Part shown: one piece after another, positions 21,888-33,550 of the stretch
Layout: each line of letters starts with the position of its first letter
Position numbering within the stretch: position 1 is the stretch's first letter
Assembly: GCA_900073065.1 (NCBI GenBank)
Contig: FJOG01000005.1
Span: 1,648,344-1,712,343, forward strand
DNA: 64,000 nucleotides
Reading direction: 5' to 3'
From: Phialocephala subalpina
Taxonomy: Eukaryota > Ascomycota > Leotiomycetes > Helotiales > Mollisiaceae
Translations under genes and position numbers: made by a program
Notes under the pieces: model-generated
Told to the model about the DNA's origin: nothing
What the model saw: the letters and a program-made list of their open reading frames with translations, nothing else
Databases searched by the model: none

Positions 21888-22388
21888 TTTGAACTCGGGG
21901 TATGGGTGGGAGGAGTGAAGTATTGAGAGTTTGAAAGATGATGGCCGTAAGACGTAGAAGGAGAGGCACTCGATGTGACTTCGGTCAACCGCAACGTGCG
22001 ATAGAGACAATGGGTTTGGTGGGATTGAAAACAAAGGGAAGCAAAGACGAAGAACGTCAAAACGCGAATGAGGGATGACATGCAAGCAATTAGCCCATCC
22101 TTACTCATCCCGCTCGTGCTCCGCTGGAGACGACGGAGGGGGATAGTCACCTGACTAATCTCCGCAGGAGTGACTTGATAAGCTTTCACATGGCGAATGA
22201 GAGAGCTCGAAGTGAAGGAAGTTCAAGCTTTGCGGGAGGAAAAATGGAACAAGAAACAATTGGTCAATCACCTGGGTCCTTTTCGGTCTCCTGCTGAGTA
22301 ATTTTCCTTGCATGAATTAGCCTCAACTCGGTCCCGCTAGGAAGCTCGCATCCCGCATCAGCTTTGATAACTCCGTCCCATGTCCACC
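21888..22388. other. Intergenic, aquaporin promoter and 3' end of the zinc-finger gene
   Basis: About 500 bp with no supported gene. Confidence 0.5.
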
Positions 22389-22900
22389 TCATGCTGATTT
22401 ATGGGGTCCATAACGAACATGTGCTTTCATATTATCCTCTCTGCAGAATGACTTTCCAGTCCCTGAAGCCTTCGAATACTTGCATTTAGCATTAAGACAG
22501 TAAAACGCTTTCGTAGGCAAATGCGCGCTCTCGACATGGCATTTGAGGTGTATCTTCCTGGAAAAGGTTTCTGAGCAGCAAGAGCATTGGTTGCGTCTGT
22601 TCTGGTGTCTTGGGCGCCTGTTCGATGTCAGTATGAAGTTGTGAAAGAGTATTTTTACATGAATGCTTGCCTCAGTTCTCCATGCGACAAGAATCTGTTG
22701 CCATAATCTATCACAGAGCATGGGAGTACAGCAGTGGGAGGAGGTTGTCCGAGGTTCGGCGATTTTGAGATGGGAGCTGGCTGTCAGGCTTCTAGATATC
22801 GGTTTGGAGATACTTCGTTTTGGTCCAACGTCTCTGATCCTCTCTCATCAACATTGGAAGTTTCTAGTCCCCATGGTGTAGGCGTTGTGAAGGGGCACAT
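22389..22900 (-). pseudogene. C2H2 zinc-finger protein with one in-frame stop
   Basis: Exon 2 (22617-22389) encodes a C2H2 finger CSCCSETFSRKIHLKCH followed by VESAH, then a second finger-like unit (YCLNAKCKY, then REDNMKAHVRYGPH). A 41-nt intron (22658-22618, GTAAAA donor, TACTGAC branch, AACAG acceptor) joins it in phase to an upstream frame starting at ATG 22900 (MCPFTTPTPWGLETSNVD). That frame reads through a TGA at 22786-22784; apart from the stop it is 156 residues. A CGA-to-TGA transition would explain it. Presumed nuclear DNA-binding protein if ever functional. The stop could also be an assembly error, or the true 5' exon may lie elsewhere. Confidence 0.5.
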
Positions 22901-22910
22901 GGGGATCGGG

Positions 22911-25690
22911 ATGTACCATGGGTTCGCTCAAATCCATAGGAGTCTGATCATGAGTTGCTTCCTTTAGTAGTGTCTCGTGTTCTTTGCGCCGTCCATGATG
23001 ATTTAGTTCCCTGAAGGTCATGGAATTTGCGTCATCCCCCTTCACAATTCTTTTTGCAGGGCGATGCAGACAGCACAGGTGGGGTGAAGAGCAGACGTCC
23101 ATGTTCGGAAAGGGTTTGGAAATTCCGGAAATCAAAGTGTCAGTTTGACAGAACAGCATTCAGAACACAGCCATCGCCGCAATGCTGCTGATTTATGAGA
23201 AGGATGAAGCCACGACGAAGCAACTTTACTCGTTAGGCCACAAATCCTTTTGTTTTCGTGTGCGACACTTCATCCCTTGCATGTGAAAAATTAATGTATG
23301 TGGCTGAAAGTTTGAGCCCTCACTTTCTGTGGCTGAATCGACAACACTGAGAATATGAGAACTGAGAACTTCAGTCTTCACTGAAAACCGGAGAAACGGA
23401 CTCCACCAAGGTAGAACACAATGCGAACTCGCTCGAATGAAGCCTCATGATGCTGAGGCGCCAGTAGCACTCATTGCGGTTGATATTTTCGTGTCGTGAA
23501 CATTTGCGAAGGAGTGAGAGATGCGACCGGCCAAAGAAAAGTCATAAATCACGGAGTGAGTGCCTTGAAACCTCAAATCCAAGGACTCAAGAATTCTCGG
23601 TCTCGCATTCGCATCGCTATCTCCGAAGTCAATCCTCCACGAACACGAACGACACCAAACTAGGACATCAATTCGAAAAGCGAGTGCGCAGTAAGTATCC
23701 AACACGCAATATGGCAACGGAGAATACGAATCGGAGCAATTGAATGTAGTTCTGCAGCCTCATCCACAGTCGCGAGAGAACTCTCTCGTCTGGTAATCCC
23801 GAACTCCAGCATCGCAACATCAACAATTCCCAGAACAGGCACATAACGCGAAAAGCGCATGCGCAGTACATATCCAATCCAATCCACTCAAGCCTCAAAC
23901 GCGGAGTCGGCGAGTCAAACTCCCTCCTTCATCCAATCTCGGCTTCGGGCTTGCTGCAGCAGGAAAATGGGAGTCATCGGTGTCGATGGTTTGAAATGAG
24001 GCTGCAGCTCGCAAACTGGCTGAGTAAGGGGCTGTGGTGGTCGTTAAGCCGCTCGGAGTCCGGTTAACCCCGCATGCTCTCTTTGGGTGCGAGCGAGCGC
24101 CGTTTCGTGCTCCCATTCGGTGGAGGTGGAATTCCGGTTCCTGGTCTGGACGTCGGGTATTACAGGATATTCGGGCATAGGCATTAAGGGAAACTCTCTT
24201 TTGCTCTTACTTATATGAGTAACCGCGAACCCGAACTCGAAAGCATTCTTCATCAGCTACAACATACATCTCTTCATACAAAAACAAACACACATCCCCA
24301 CACGACGGAAGAAGTCACAGTATGCAATCAAATGTCGAACATGCTTGCGAAGAAAACAAACTCCTCCTCCCGAGGTGAGGAGGAGGTGGATCAGGACCAG
24401 CGAAAAGCTATCGATCACCCTTTTGTCACTATTACGATTCTGTTGTGGATGATTGCAACGCGGAAACTTAAATGAGCTGGTTTTTTGGGTTTGCTTTGGA
24501 TAGCAAAATGTTAGTCCTCCACATCCCCTTTCCTCTCGAACCCTCGCTAACAGGATTGTCAGATATCTCTCAAAAACCTCAACGGTTATACCTCATGGTC
24601 ACAACATTTTTTTTCCTGGAATGTCTATTCAATCGCGAATAGAGAGACCGAGTCGATGCTTCACATAAGGTCCTCCTCATGGGACTGGAAGTTCGGAACG
24701 CGGGTCCTCTGTTCGGATTGAAGGCATGGTTCTGGGAACATGAGGCGAATCTCATGGCACGAGATCACCAAATCTCACGAAATCTTCAACATCCGGCGAA
24801 CCCGGTACTTCACATGAGGTGTTGTCTAATCGGAGAGGCAACGCTGGAAGTATCGAGCCAATTTCTGTCGGATCGGTTGGAAATGGGATGATTTAAGGGT
24901 CTCTTTTGGATGCAGATGGATGGTCGGTAAATGGTTGTGGTGGAAGCTTCCTTGGGTATTTCCTACGTCGGATTGGACGATGAAAAAGGGGCGAAGATGC
25001 GACTTGGATTCGGGATAGGTTGAAAATGAAATCGTTCCTATCAATTCTTCGTCCATTGACTGCTTGTTGTGACCTGTGACTCGTGATTCTCCCCAGTGCA
25101 AACTTTTCTTGCATGTTCTCCCTCATCTCAGTGAGCGCGTCTCGCCCATCGCTTGTCATCCTCATAGGCTGTCAGCACACTGGAGTCATACCTGCAATCT
25201 GAAATTTCCAACCCCTTTCCCGGCGTTACAAATGCAACTCGGTCTTAGCAAAGCTCGCAAAGTATTTGCAACTCCGATCCGAGAGAAAGCGAAAGAGGCT
25301 TTGTAAGTTGTGACTGCATATCGGGTCGGAGGTCGAGAAGGCGATGCTTGATGCAAGGTGATGAAAAGAGGTGAAGGTTCGTCCTCTCGGGGGCAGCCTG
25401 AGTCCGAGATGCGCTTGTCTAGATTGGGCTAGCGCAAAGAAGTCAAGGTTCGAAAGTTGTTTGGGAAATTCGCTGACTTCAACCTCTCTGCAATGTCGAG
25501 AATTGGTTCTGGACATTGAGGCACGCCTGAATGTTTGAATGTATGATATTCCCCCACTGACAACATGTCATCTAGCATCAACTCCAATCCCTTTCAACTC
25601 CAGACATCCACTCGCTCGAAAACTGCATTCATTCGGAACAATACAACCTCAACTCCTCCTTCAGAAGCAGCAGCAATGATATTATAAGAC
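22911..25690. other. 2.8-kb region without a supported gene
   Basis: Several short ORFs only. One at 24215-24475 (+, 86 codons) starts with ATG and ends in a hydrophobic stretch (VTITILLWMIATRKLK) that could be a tail anchor, but nothing else supports it. An imperfect 29-bp direct repeat lies at 23674-23702 and 23849-23877. Confidence 0.4.
23674..23877. repeat. Imperfect 29-bp direct repeat pair
   Basis: CGAAAAGCG, then GAG or CAT, then TGCGCAGTA, ending TATCCAA occurs at 23674-23702 and 23849-23877, with about four mismatches. Significance unknown. Confidence 0.6.
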
Positions 25691-25706
25691 TACTGTCGGC
25701 CTCAAT

Positions 25707-26599
25707 TTGTCGAACTGGATACTTCTAGTATCTGCAGACCGTCTGCACACATTTTACAGCAACTCGAGCTGCAAACCGCCAAAGTATACTACTGTGATAG
25801 ATATTGCAGCAGGTCCCTTGATCGAACCTGAGTTAAACCCAGCCAAGGTGACCGAAAACGACTCAATAGGAGGGAACGGCAGACGCGAGCGAAGTCTCAA
25901 ACGCAATCGCGCCGGTGAACCCAATGAAGAACGAGTCTCAAAGCGGCGGAGAGAAGACGTGGGAACGATGCCTTGTCAAACCGCAGAACGCGTGCCTCCA
26001 CAACCCCAGCGTCTCCCCAAGACTCCTCGACGCAGCGGCCACCACAAACAGCAGGACGCAAGGGACAACTCAAGCGCAACTCTCATGACGCAATAGGCGG
26101 AGGACGGGCTACCGAGCGGCGTAGATACAGTGGTCAGACATCGAACGCCGCAGAGCCAATGTCGATTGCAGAGCCTCTATCCAGCCAACCAGATAGGTCA
26201 AAGCCCGAAAATAGTGCTGCGCAAGTACTGAATCCCCGCAAAAGACAAGCCAAGGTATACCAGAAGGAGCGAGAAAGTCGAAGAATCGCCAGCCATCCAT
26301 CTCGATTTGGCTTGCTCCCAAAACGAGGTGAACTAGCTCCACCCTATACACCTCCATCACGACATCCTTCGAACACACGCAAGCCGAATCGTTCAAGCCC
26401 TCGTAGTCACGCATCGTCTAAGGGGAAGTCAATAGCGGTCAAGGGCGCGACGCCTCAAAGGATATTGAAGTTGAGGCGAGAGACGAAGCGTTCAAAGAGG
26501 TCTAAGAAGCCATCCGGGGCTAGGCGCCGCTTCCCATCGAAGTTTCTTGGGAAAGGCAACGTTGACAGAAACAATAATGAGAGGGGCGATAAGACGTGA
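25707..26599 (+). pseudogene. Basic, disordered hypothetical protein, apparently frameshifted
   Basis: One open frame (25707-26096) contains an Arg/Lys-rich segment (EERVSKRRREDVGT). A second frame (about 25973-26599) continues as a Ser/Pro/Arg/Lys-rich sequence (STTPASPQDSSTQRPPQTAG, ESRRIASHPSRFGLLPKRGE, RRFPSKFLGKGN). The two look like one basic nuclear-type protein split by a frame change somewhere in 25925-26096; I found no in-phase intron. No known domain. It could also be two unrelated ORFs. Confidence 0.3.
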
Positions 26600-26971
26600 A
26601 TCGAAGCTGCGAACGAACATCTTGTAATGGGGGAGTAGAGTGGGATTGAGAAAGAAGGATGTCAAGGTGCCTAGCACTCCATCCTGGACACTGCAGAATT
26701 TAGCAGAGGACGAAAGGAGATGAAGGTCGCGGATACCATTTAATACTGTCAAAATAGAGCATTGAGAATGGCGCACCACGTCAACACAAGAAACAAACGA
26801 CTCTTCTCTGGATTTGAGGGCAACAAACAATACCACATCAACCTCCTACAACCTCAGCCCTCCATCCAACATCGGCATCAAACCTCCAATATCAATCTCC
26901 TCCACGATGGAATGATAAATACATTCGTCACAGGAGCTTGAGCTGCCACCTGTCCACATGTGGGAGGAAGC
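26600..26971. other. Intergenic, no gene seen
   Basis: About 370 bp between the basic-protein ORF and the Myb-like relic; nothing recognisable. Confidence 0.4.
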
Positions 26972-27570
26972 TCATTTGACTTTGCGCTCTACCATGGTCC
27001 AGCGCGTGCGTACTGCAGCCGGAGTCCTACCTAGGAACTCTTGAAGATCCAGCCCCAGACTCGTCCTCTTGTATGCTAGCAAGCGCTGCTCGTCTATGCC
27101 ATCCCATCGGCTATGCTTACTCGTGTTCGAACGGCCCTGCTCGTCTCCGTTCGAACATCCGTCATCGTCGCTACTGGACTCGGGATCGCTGTCACTCAAT
27201 CCACCATCGTCGGCTCTGCCATCCTGAGGTCGGGTACGCGTCGTATTTCTGTGTGTACGGCCTATCTCTGCAGTCGACACAGTCCCTCCGCCGGACGAGG
27301 TATGCCGGCTAAAGCCAGTCAAGAGGAACGAATGTTGCTCTATCAGCTTGATGGTGAAGTCGTCGATCACCTCCTACTACGGTCTGTCGTCCTCGCCATG
27401 GGCATCATCCTCCCTCTGCTCCAACTCCTGCTACTGACTCTTCCCTTCATCAATGGGATCGGTATCGAGTGTAGAACCAAGCACCTCCCGCTCGTGTTCG
27501 TCTGCTGAGCTTCGACCAGTATGAAGATGATCCTTATGAATGGGCCGGTTCTCTGGCGACGCTCTGGCAC
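26972..27570 (-). pseudogene. Relic of a Myb/SANT-like protein
   Basis: The frame ending at 26972 encodes an acidic linker (LSDSDPESSSDDDGCSNGDE) and a Myb-like C-terminal module (HSRWDGIDEQRLLAYKRT, then FLGRTPAAVRTRWTMVERK). This resembles the DNA-binding helix block common in ascomycete hypothetical proteins. Upstream in the same frame the sequence stays protein-like (ADEHEREVLGSTLDTDPIDE, REDDAHGEDDRP) but is cut by TAG and TAGTAG codons, as expected from CAG-to-TAG mutation. No intact start exists. Function of an intact relative is unknown; DNA binding is an inference. Confidence 0.5.
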
Positions 27571-27581
27571 AAAGCGAGGGT

Positions 27582-29918
27582 CTATTCCGCAACCACTCCT
27601 GCCTCGAGCACCTCTAACTTGATTTGAGACATCCATCTCCGGACATTCTGGACGCATTCCGTAGTACGTTCAGGGTCCTCGTTGGCCATCTGATGCAGTC
27701 TGTCGAGTACTTCCTGATAGTACGCAAGTGCTTCTTGGTAAAGTCCTTGATTCACAAAGCATAGTCCGAGTTTTTTCGCGCTTCTCATCGTGTATTCATG
27801 ATTCAGTCCAAATGTTCTCTCGTCACTCAGGAACGCTTCTTTAAAACACGATGCCGCTTCAACGTGGTGACAATTTGCGGACAGGACCTCCCCGAGTTCG
27901 TATATAGCATTTGTCCGCCGACTGGGAGACACCGTCCCGCCCAATCTTTCCAGAAGATTTTTCAGTATCCTTTCGGCCTCAACAAAAAAGCCCTCGGAAT
28001 GCATATTATAAAACAATTCAAGACTCAAGTCCCATTCGAGAGCTTTGCTGTGAATCCTAGTACCTCGGTGTTTTTGTATCGCAACTTCAATTAAACGTCG
28101 AGCTTCTTGTAGCTTACCGCTTGAATTCCATGTTTTCGCAAGTAAGAGCATGGAAAATGAAAGATCCAAATGTCTATTTGAACTTTCGCTATCGGATGTT
28201 TTGTCCAGTATTAATTGATTTATGAGATGAACTGTGCTGTAGGAAAGGAACTCACTCTCGCTAGAGCGATTCCGGTATGGAAGACATCGACCAAGTCGTG
28301 CCATGGCAGTTGCAGTATAGTCACTCTTCACTCCGAAGGTAGTGAGACTGATCTGCAATACTTGTCGACGAACGTTTTCTTCTTCTTTACAGTTTCCAAA
28401 GCTCGCGAGCAAGTCTGCCGCCAATACCATAGAATAGAACTTGATGATTGCGTCATATCTTCCCCACGTCCGTTGCATGATCTTGACGTGTAAGTCTTCA
28501 TGAAGCCCCCGGGCTTCTTTGTATTTTGATTGGGAATATTTGGAGCCAACTACATTCAAGCAATATCTTAGTGTTTCGATGGGCTTAAACCAGAGAATAC
28601 TCTGCTTTGCTGAAACCAGACGTCTGCACCAGATCTCAGCGGCAGCGTAATGTTCATTATCCCAGTAGTCCATTGCTATGGCAGATACATTCTCTAAGAG
28701 CTCATTGTCGGGTATTCTCGTTCGTCTCATCGTTCGAAGTCTGGTGATACATTCCTTTTCTGTCAAAAATCGCAATTTAGACGAGCTTGAGAACATCTGT
28801 CTCTCATCGACTGTTGGAAATGGAGAAAGTCCGGGACACAGTGATGCTTCACGGAAGTTGGAGCTCGCTTGGCATTCGTGGTAGTTCTCGAACAACCAAG
28901 GTTCCGAGATTCGGAGCCTTGAGGGCAGTAGTATTACCGAGCCGTTCGAGTGAAATGAGATTGTATCTTCAAGTTCGAAATTCATAATGTCGTCATCAGC
29001 CAAAGATTGATTTGCGGATTCCTCAAACACGCCTCCTCCACTGGCTTCGATATCCAGGAAGGGAATACTGCAAGCATCGACAAAGCAAGTCAAGGCCCCA
29101 ATCAGCCTTGCAAGCTTCGGTGAACCGGGAACATCAACCGACTTCCAGATGTCGGCCTCTGAAACGATCCAGTCTGTGGCATTATCCGGCTTTGGCTCGG
29201 ATTGAGCCTGCTGGATTCTGACTTGTGAAGTTGCACCGGAGTCTGGATTTGGTGCAGTGGTGGTAGTATCAGACGGGTTAGTCGAGTTGCCGTTTCCAGG
29301 AACGCTATTTGAACCTCCTTTGGTCCACAAGGCCACTGCAATTCTCTTGTGAGCAGACATTCGTTACTTCTCTGGGGAGTTGTTTTGATTTACCTTGGAA
29401 GTCGCCCATCTGGGTCTTGGCAGAGTACCCACCTTCTTGATTCTTCCATCGTTTCAGCTTGGCTTTGTCGAATTTGCGACCTCGAATGGTCTCTCCTACT
29501 GGAAGTCCATCCTCCTCGCACGCAATGATTACTTGTCTCTCTGGCCGTTTGACATTCTTCTCAAACCCCCATTCGGATATCTTTCTTAGCAATTGTCTTT
29601 TCCTATACAAACCTTTAGTTTCTGAGTTTTATGACTCGACTCCGGAGATGCTTACGTGGGTTCAAAGTTGTGGTGCTCTCCGAGATATTTTGACGTGCTC
29701 TTGATTGTCTCATTCTCGTCGATGTACAGCCGCCTGATGATAGGTTTCAAGTTCTCCCATTGCTCTCGAGAGAGCATGCCATTCTTTCGAGCAGCAAGAT
29801 CGTTCTCGGAGTGTAGCGTCTGCGAGGCTGAAGGCTCCTGAGAGCGACACTGCAAATTCGAAGGCACAAAATTCGGCGGGTCAGAATCCCTCGCAACGGA
29901 ATTTGTCGTGGAATTCAT
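27582..29918 (-). CDS. Clr5-domain plus TPR protein (741 aa)
   Basis: Three exons: 29918-29656, 29602-29394, 29335-27582 (introns 53 and 58 nt), all in phase, giving 741 residues. Residues about 50-110 match a Clr5 domain: WENLKPIIRRLYIDENETI, HHNFEPTKRQL, SEWGFEKNVK. A disordered Thr/Asn/Pro linker follows. The C-terminal half is all-helical with tetratricopeptide-like repeats (ELGEVLSANCHHVEAASCF, SAKKLGLCFVNQGLYQEALA, YYQEVLDRL). Clr5-TPR proteins are a large, poorly characterised ascomycete group; the name comes from a fission-yeast silencing factor. Nuclear or cytosolic scaffold is an inference. It is transcribed away from the CAAAAGTCCC-rich region. Confidence 0.8.
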
Positions 29919-30086
29919 CTTGACAGGAGGTATTGATGCAGGAGATGGTTTCTACGACAGACTGTGGAGACCTGGAAGAGGTTTGAGGTGGCAGCAGAAA
30001 TAAATGAGGCTTCGCTTGTCCGTGGGATGGCCCCAAAACGCCACGGTTACGCCTCGCTAAACCCCCTTTTAGCGATTGGGCATGGA

Positions 30087-30630
30087 CAAAAGTCCTCTGC
30101 AGCAATGCCACACAGCTCATTTTTGGTCAAAGCTCGGGCTTCAAAAGTCCCTCACAGGAACAGGGATCATTGTGAATTTGCTGGCCCACGTTTCGTATCA
30201 CCCGCACCGCCAAATGTGGAAGTCCTGCCACGGTTCCGAACCACCCTCATGTTGCAAAAGTCCCTTATTGTTCGATGGCACTCGTCAGTCCTTGATTGGA
30301 TGCAGATTCATACATTCCTAAGTGATAAAGGGTCCAATTACGGAGTCAAATATCGACGAGAGTCCCCAACGCAGCGGAACCGAGATGGAGTCCCGAAAGC
30401 AAGTGATTCAGCCTTGTCCAGCGACAAAAGTCCCTTGGGAGAACCAATAGTTTATCCGCATGGTAATAATCACGGGATTACGACTTTTGCGGTATCTAAC
30501 AAAAGTCCCGCCGTCGATGTCATACAAGCTACAGAGCTGGCTTTGTTTCTTATTTTGATAATTTGGTCTGGGGTAGCGAATCGAAATAATCCCAATGAAT
30601 CACACCTCAAGTTTTCTCATCAAAAGTCCC
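30087..30630 (+). promoter_or_regulatory. Six CAAAAGTCC(C/T) elements in a divergent promoter
   Basis: Exact or near-exact copies start at 30087, 30142, 30255, 30425, 30500 and 30621 on the plus strand, and an 8-bp inverted copy (GACTTTTG) lies at 30482-30489. All lie between the divergent Clr5-TPR gene (ATG 29918) and the 86-aa protein gene (ATG 30878). Five share the 10-mer CAAAAGTCCC; the first ends in T. Such density is not expected by chance and suggests binding sites of one regulator. Confidence 0.6.
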
Positions 30631-30721
30631 AAACAGCTGGTTTCAAGGCTGATAGTTACCGGCGTCTCCATGGGGTGCTTTCTCAGGATGCTGTCAAGGA
30701 GACATCTGTCATGTCCAGGAC

Positions 30722-30730
30722 ATAAATATA
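30722..30730 (+). promoter_or_regulatory. TATA-like box of the small-protein gene
   Basis: ATAAATATA about 150 bp upstream of ATG 30878 and 90 bp after the last CAAAAGTCCC element. Confidence 0.4.
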
Positions 30731-30877
30731 GAGGTCTCCCACGATGACGGAGGTTGAAATTCAGACACCAAGACTCAGAGACTCAGAAAATACAAACTGC
30801 AAGTCATTCTCGACAAAAAGTTCGAAGAAAGATATCATTCGGCATACTCCCCACCAACCAAGGCCAGCACTTGAGCA

Positions 30878-31203
30878 ATGGCTCCCAAGTAAGCATTTCT
30901 CTACCTAATACAAGAGTGTTCGAAAATTAGCAAAGCGACTGACTTCCTTCCAGATCTACCAACCGATCATCTAGCACAAATGCTACCTCACACAATGGTT
31001 CCTCGACCAAGGCGACCAAGTCTCAAGATACACCCATGGGCCGCTGGATGAGTGAGGGCTCTAAGGAAGGTCCATGGAATGCTGTCGACAGCGCTGGGAA
31101 GGTGACCTACATGGGAACGCACGAGGTGGAGGTAAAGGAGAACGGAGAGGAGGACAGTTGGAGTATGGATGTCAATGCTCAGTCGGAGAAGTACTGGATA
31201 TGA
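30878..31203 (+). CDS. Small hydrophilic protein, 86 aa, with an 11-nt first coding exon
   Basis: ATG 30878 opens an 11-nt coding exon (MAP plus two bases), then a 65-nt intron (30889-30953, GTAAGC donor, GACTGAC branch, TTCCAG acceptor), then exon 2 30954-31203 ending in TGA. The protein starts MAPKSTNRSSSTNATSHNGS, then has a compact segment TPMGRWMSEGSKEGPWNAVD and an acidic end SWSMDVNAQSEKYWI. No signal peptide, cysteine or membrane segment. I do not recognise the family; the conserved-looking Trp-rich segment suggests a real protein. Its promoter is packed with CAAAAGTCCC repeats and has a TATA box, so it may be strongly inducible. Confidence 0.65.
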
Positions 31204-33550
31204 GTTCATGGAGAGTTGGGGAAGGTCCTGCAAGGTACAGAGAAGGTTTTCGTGTACGGGGATGCTTTGGCCCATCTAATACTTGGTACAGGGATGGGTG
31301 TGGCAATACTGTACATGGTTTACTTCCACTTTAGCAATACAAGGCCGAGATACATTCGGTTTGGAGCTAAGAGAACTTTGCATAGGGGCTGAAAGGCAGA
31401 TGCTAAGCATTTGATTATTGGGAATGAAAATCAAGAACCCTTGAGTTCCCTATAAAACCAAAGCTCTTTTACGCCGAATGCTCACAAGGAACCCCAAGAA
31501 ACGAGTTACAACTTCACAATTATTTCTTCTGAAGCAAGATTTGCAATTAAAGGGCGAAATCGCTGCTTGATTTGGCTTCTACATCTAAGGATATATATAT
31601 CTTAATAGAAGTTATCTTAGTAACGCTTCGAACGGCTTTAGCAAGCCAAGCAAAGCAAGAAGTTGCTCGTTAGAAAGCAAAAAAGTAATGCTATATAAAA
31701 TGTTGAACGGGACGTTTTCTAGTTTCCCAGTTTCTCATTTCCTTGCCCATTTGATATATTTGTAATTTGAGTCTTGGTTCGAATTCGCTTTAAGGGGTTG
31801 AGGTGAAGTAAGGCCACCAATATTATACAAAGTCACATTTAATATAATAAGTATTACGTTTAAAACATCTAAAGAAATTCATTGTTATTGGCCGTCCGCC
31901 AGGAGGACTAATTTGAGGTTTTTCGGGGTCACGTGAAAAGTGGAGTTGAAGTCAGAATGATCGATTTTCCCAAACCGAATTTAAATCTCGGCCGAGGCGT
32001 TTTTCGTTGGTATAGTTAATAATAATTGAGAAAAAGAAAATTGGAAGGAAAGAGAGCTATCTTGGGGTTACATAGGATATACATTTTGCGCCCTATGAAA
32101 AGCTTTGCGTTTCCCGTTTCTCGAATGTGGGAATAGGGGGGTTGGTGTGAGTGCTCACCTAGCTCAGGCCTTCGGGTGGTGCCTCACCTGAAGTAGTGCC
32201 TATCGGCTCGGTAAAAGCAGCGTGCTCGGGTGAGCCTTGCTCGTGCCATATCAAGCACAGCTCAGATGCCGAGCGGGGTCGTATCGACGCCGAAACTCCA
32301 TGCCGATATCTGAAGTCATAATGGACCCCTCAATACCACAATCTAACGCTGAACGGAACCATTGCCATGTATCTTATCTTCAATCTCTTGTATCAAACTG
32401 CCTTCATCTAAGATATTGAATCGTATGGTATTGGGCACTTGACCTCAATTGGCTCTTAAACATGGTGAAAGGTTTGGAGACGAACGAGTAGAGCTGCGAC
32501 TTCCAGGTTTGCATCCCTGTACTGCTGAATGCACAATCAAGGCAGGCCCCAACCATTCAGAACCTCTCACTTCGCAATCTCGAACATGCACATCACAGCT
32601 TTCAAAGTCCCGGGAACAGGTCTGACCTGGACCCTGATTCCCATTTCTTCCAGGCCTTACCCTCACAAACTTTGCAGCGTTTGCATCAAAATTGCTTCAA
32701 TTGAAGTTTCTAAAATGGGTTCTGATCGAACACAAGATTGCCATGTTTTGAACGCATGGACGCCTCATGGAGAAGGCTGCCAATCACGGCACTTACCGTA
32801 CCGGCGAACAAACAACCGAACCCCCGACGTACCACTAAGAAGCTATATCCAGGGATGTGCGGATGCAATAGTAAACAAACCAGGAAATACGATATTGAAT
32901 GCGCTTTTGTGGTATACAAACAAAGACCATCTGATGTGACGCTGTCGTCTGAATCCACCATGTCAATATCAACTTCAATCTTCTTGAGAGTTCAACTTTG
33001 GATATCCCTTCATCAACTTTATTCCAAAGAATTGAGCACCAAAAAGCCCAGGCCATCCAAGAATAACATCTAGAGGCTGAAGCTACCAGGGCACGGACGA
33101 CATCGTATCGCGTTGCTCCACCAACGTTGGTGCTCTTTCACAAGCAAGCGGGAGAGCAAAGCCAATTGGCATCATACCTGGAATAGGAACCAGCCGCGAT
33201 CGCCTAATTGCGCGTTTGTGATGCGCTGGATCTGCATCAGAGAGAGAGAGAGCCGACATCTCCATCTGCATCGTCAACATACCTCACCTGCAGACATACA
33301 GAAGGTATATCCGATGCTGAAGCTAGATGCGCGTTGATGACTATCAGCTGTGCATGTTGGAGACGAGAGGTCGGACCTGCAGCTAATGTCTAAGACCTGT
33401 CGTTGAGGTACCTATCCATTCTTCCTTCCATTGTTTTGTTGCTTCCTTCCGCTGCAGATTTCCCTCTGCTGGAATGCAGTTTCCCTTCTTGATCAGGACA
33501 CCACAATCAAATTAAGAATGGAAAGCTAACAACCCTCGTTTCTTCCCAGA
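31204..33550. other. 2.3-kb region with AT-rich patches, no supported gene
   Basis: The stretch about 31,560-31,900 and 31,970-32,060 is AT-rich and may be mutated repeat DNA. A short AG microsatellite lies near 33,240. The last 140 bp look like a 5' UTR intron of the next gene: donor candidate at 33408 (GTACCT) and acceptor CCCAG immediately before ATG 33551, with CTAAC upstream. Confidence 0.4.

Noticed and set aside
22848..23159. Minus-strand 103-codon ORF upstream of the zinc-finger gene
   Set aside because: Its frame does not join the zinc-finger exon through the supported intron, and no domain is visible.
29964..30725. 253-codon plus-strand ORF over the CAAAAGTCCC region
   Set aside because: No domain, odd composition, overlaps a divergent promoter and contains the regulatory repeats; open by chance.
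31740..31830. GGTTCGAATTC resembling a tRNA T-arm
   Set aside because: No matching acceptor, D-arm or anticodon stem could be paired around it.
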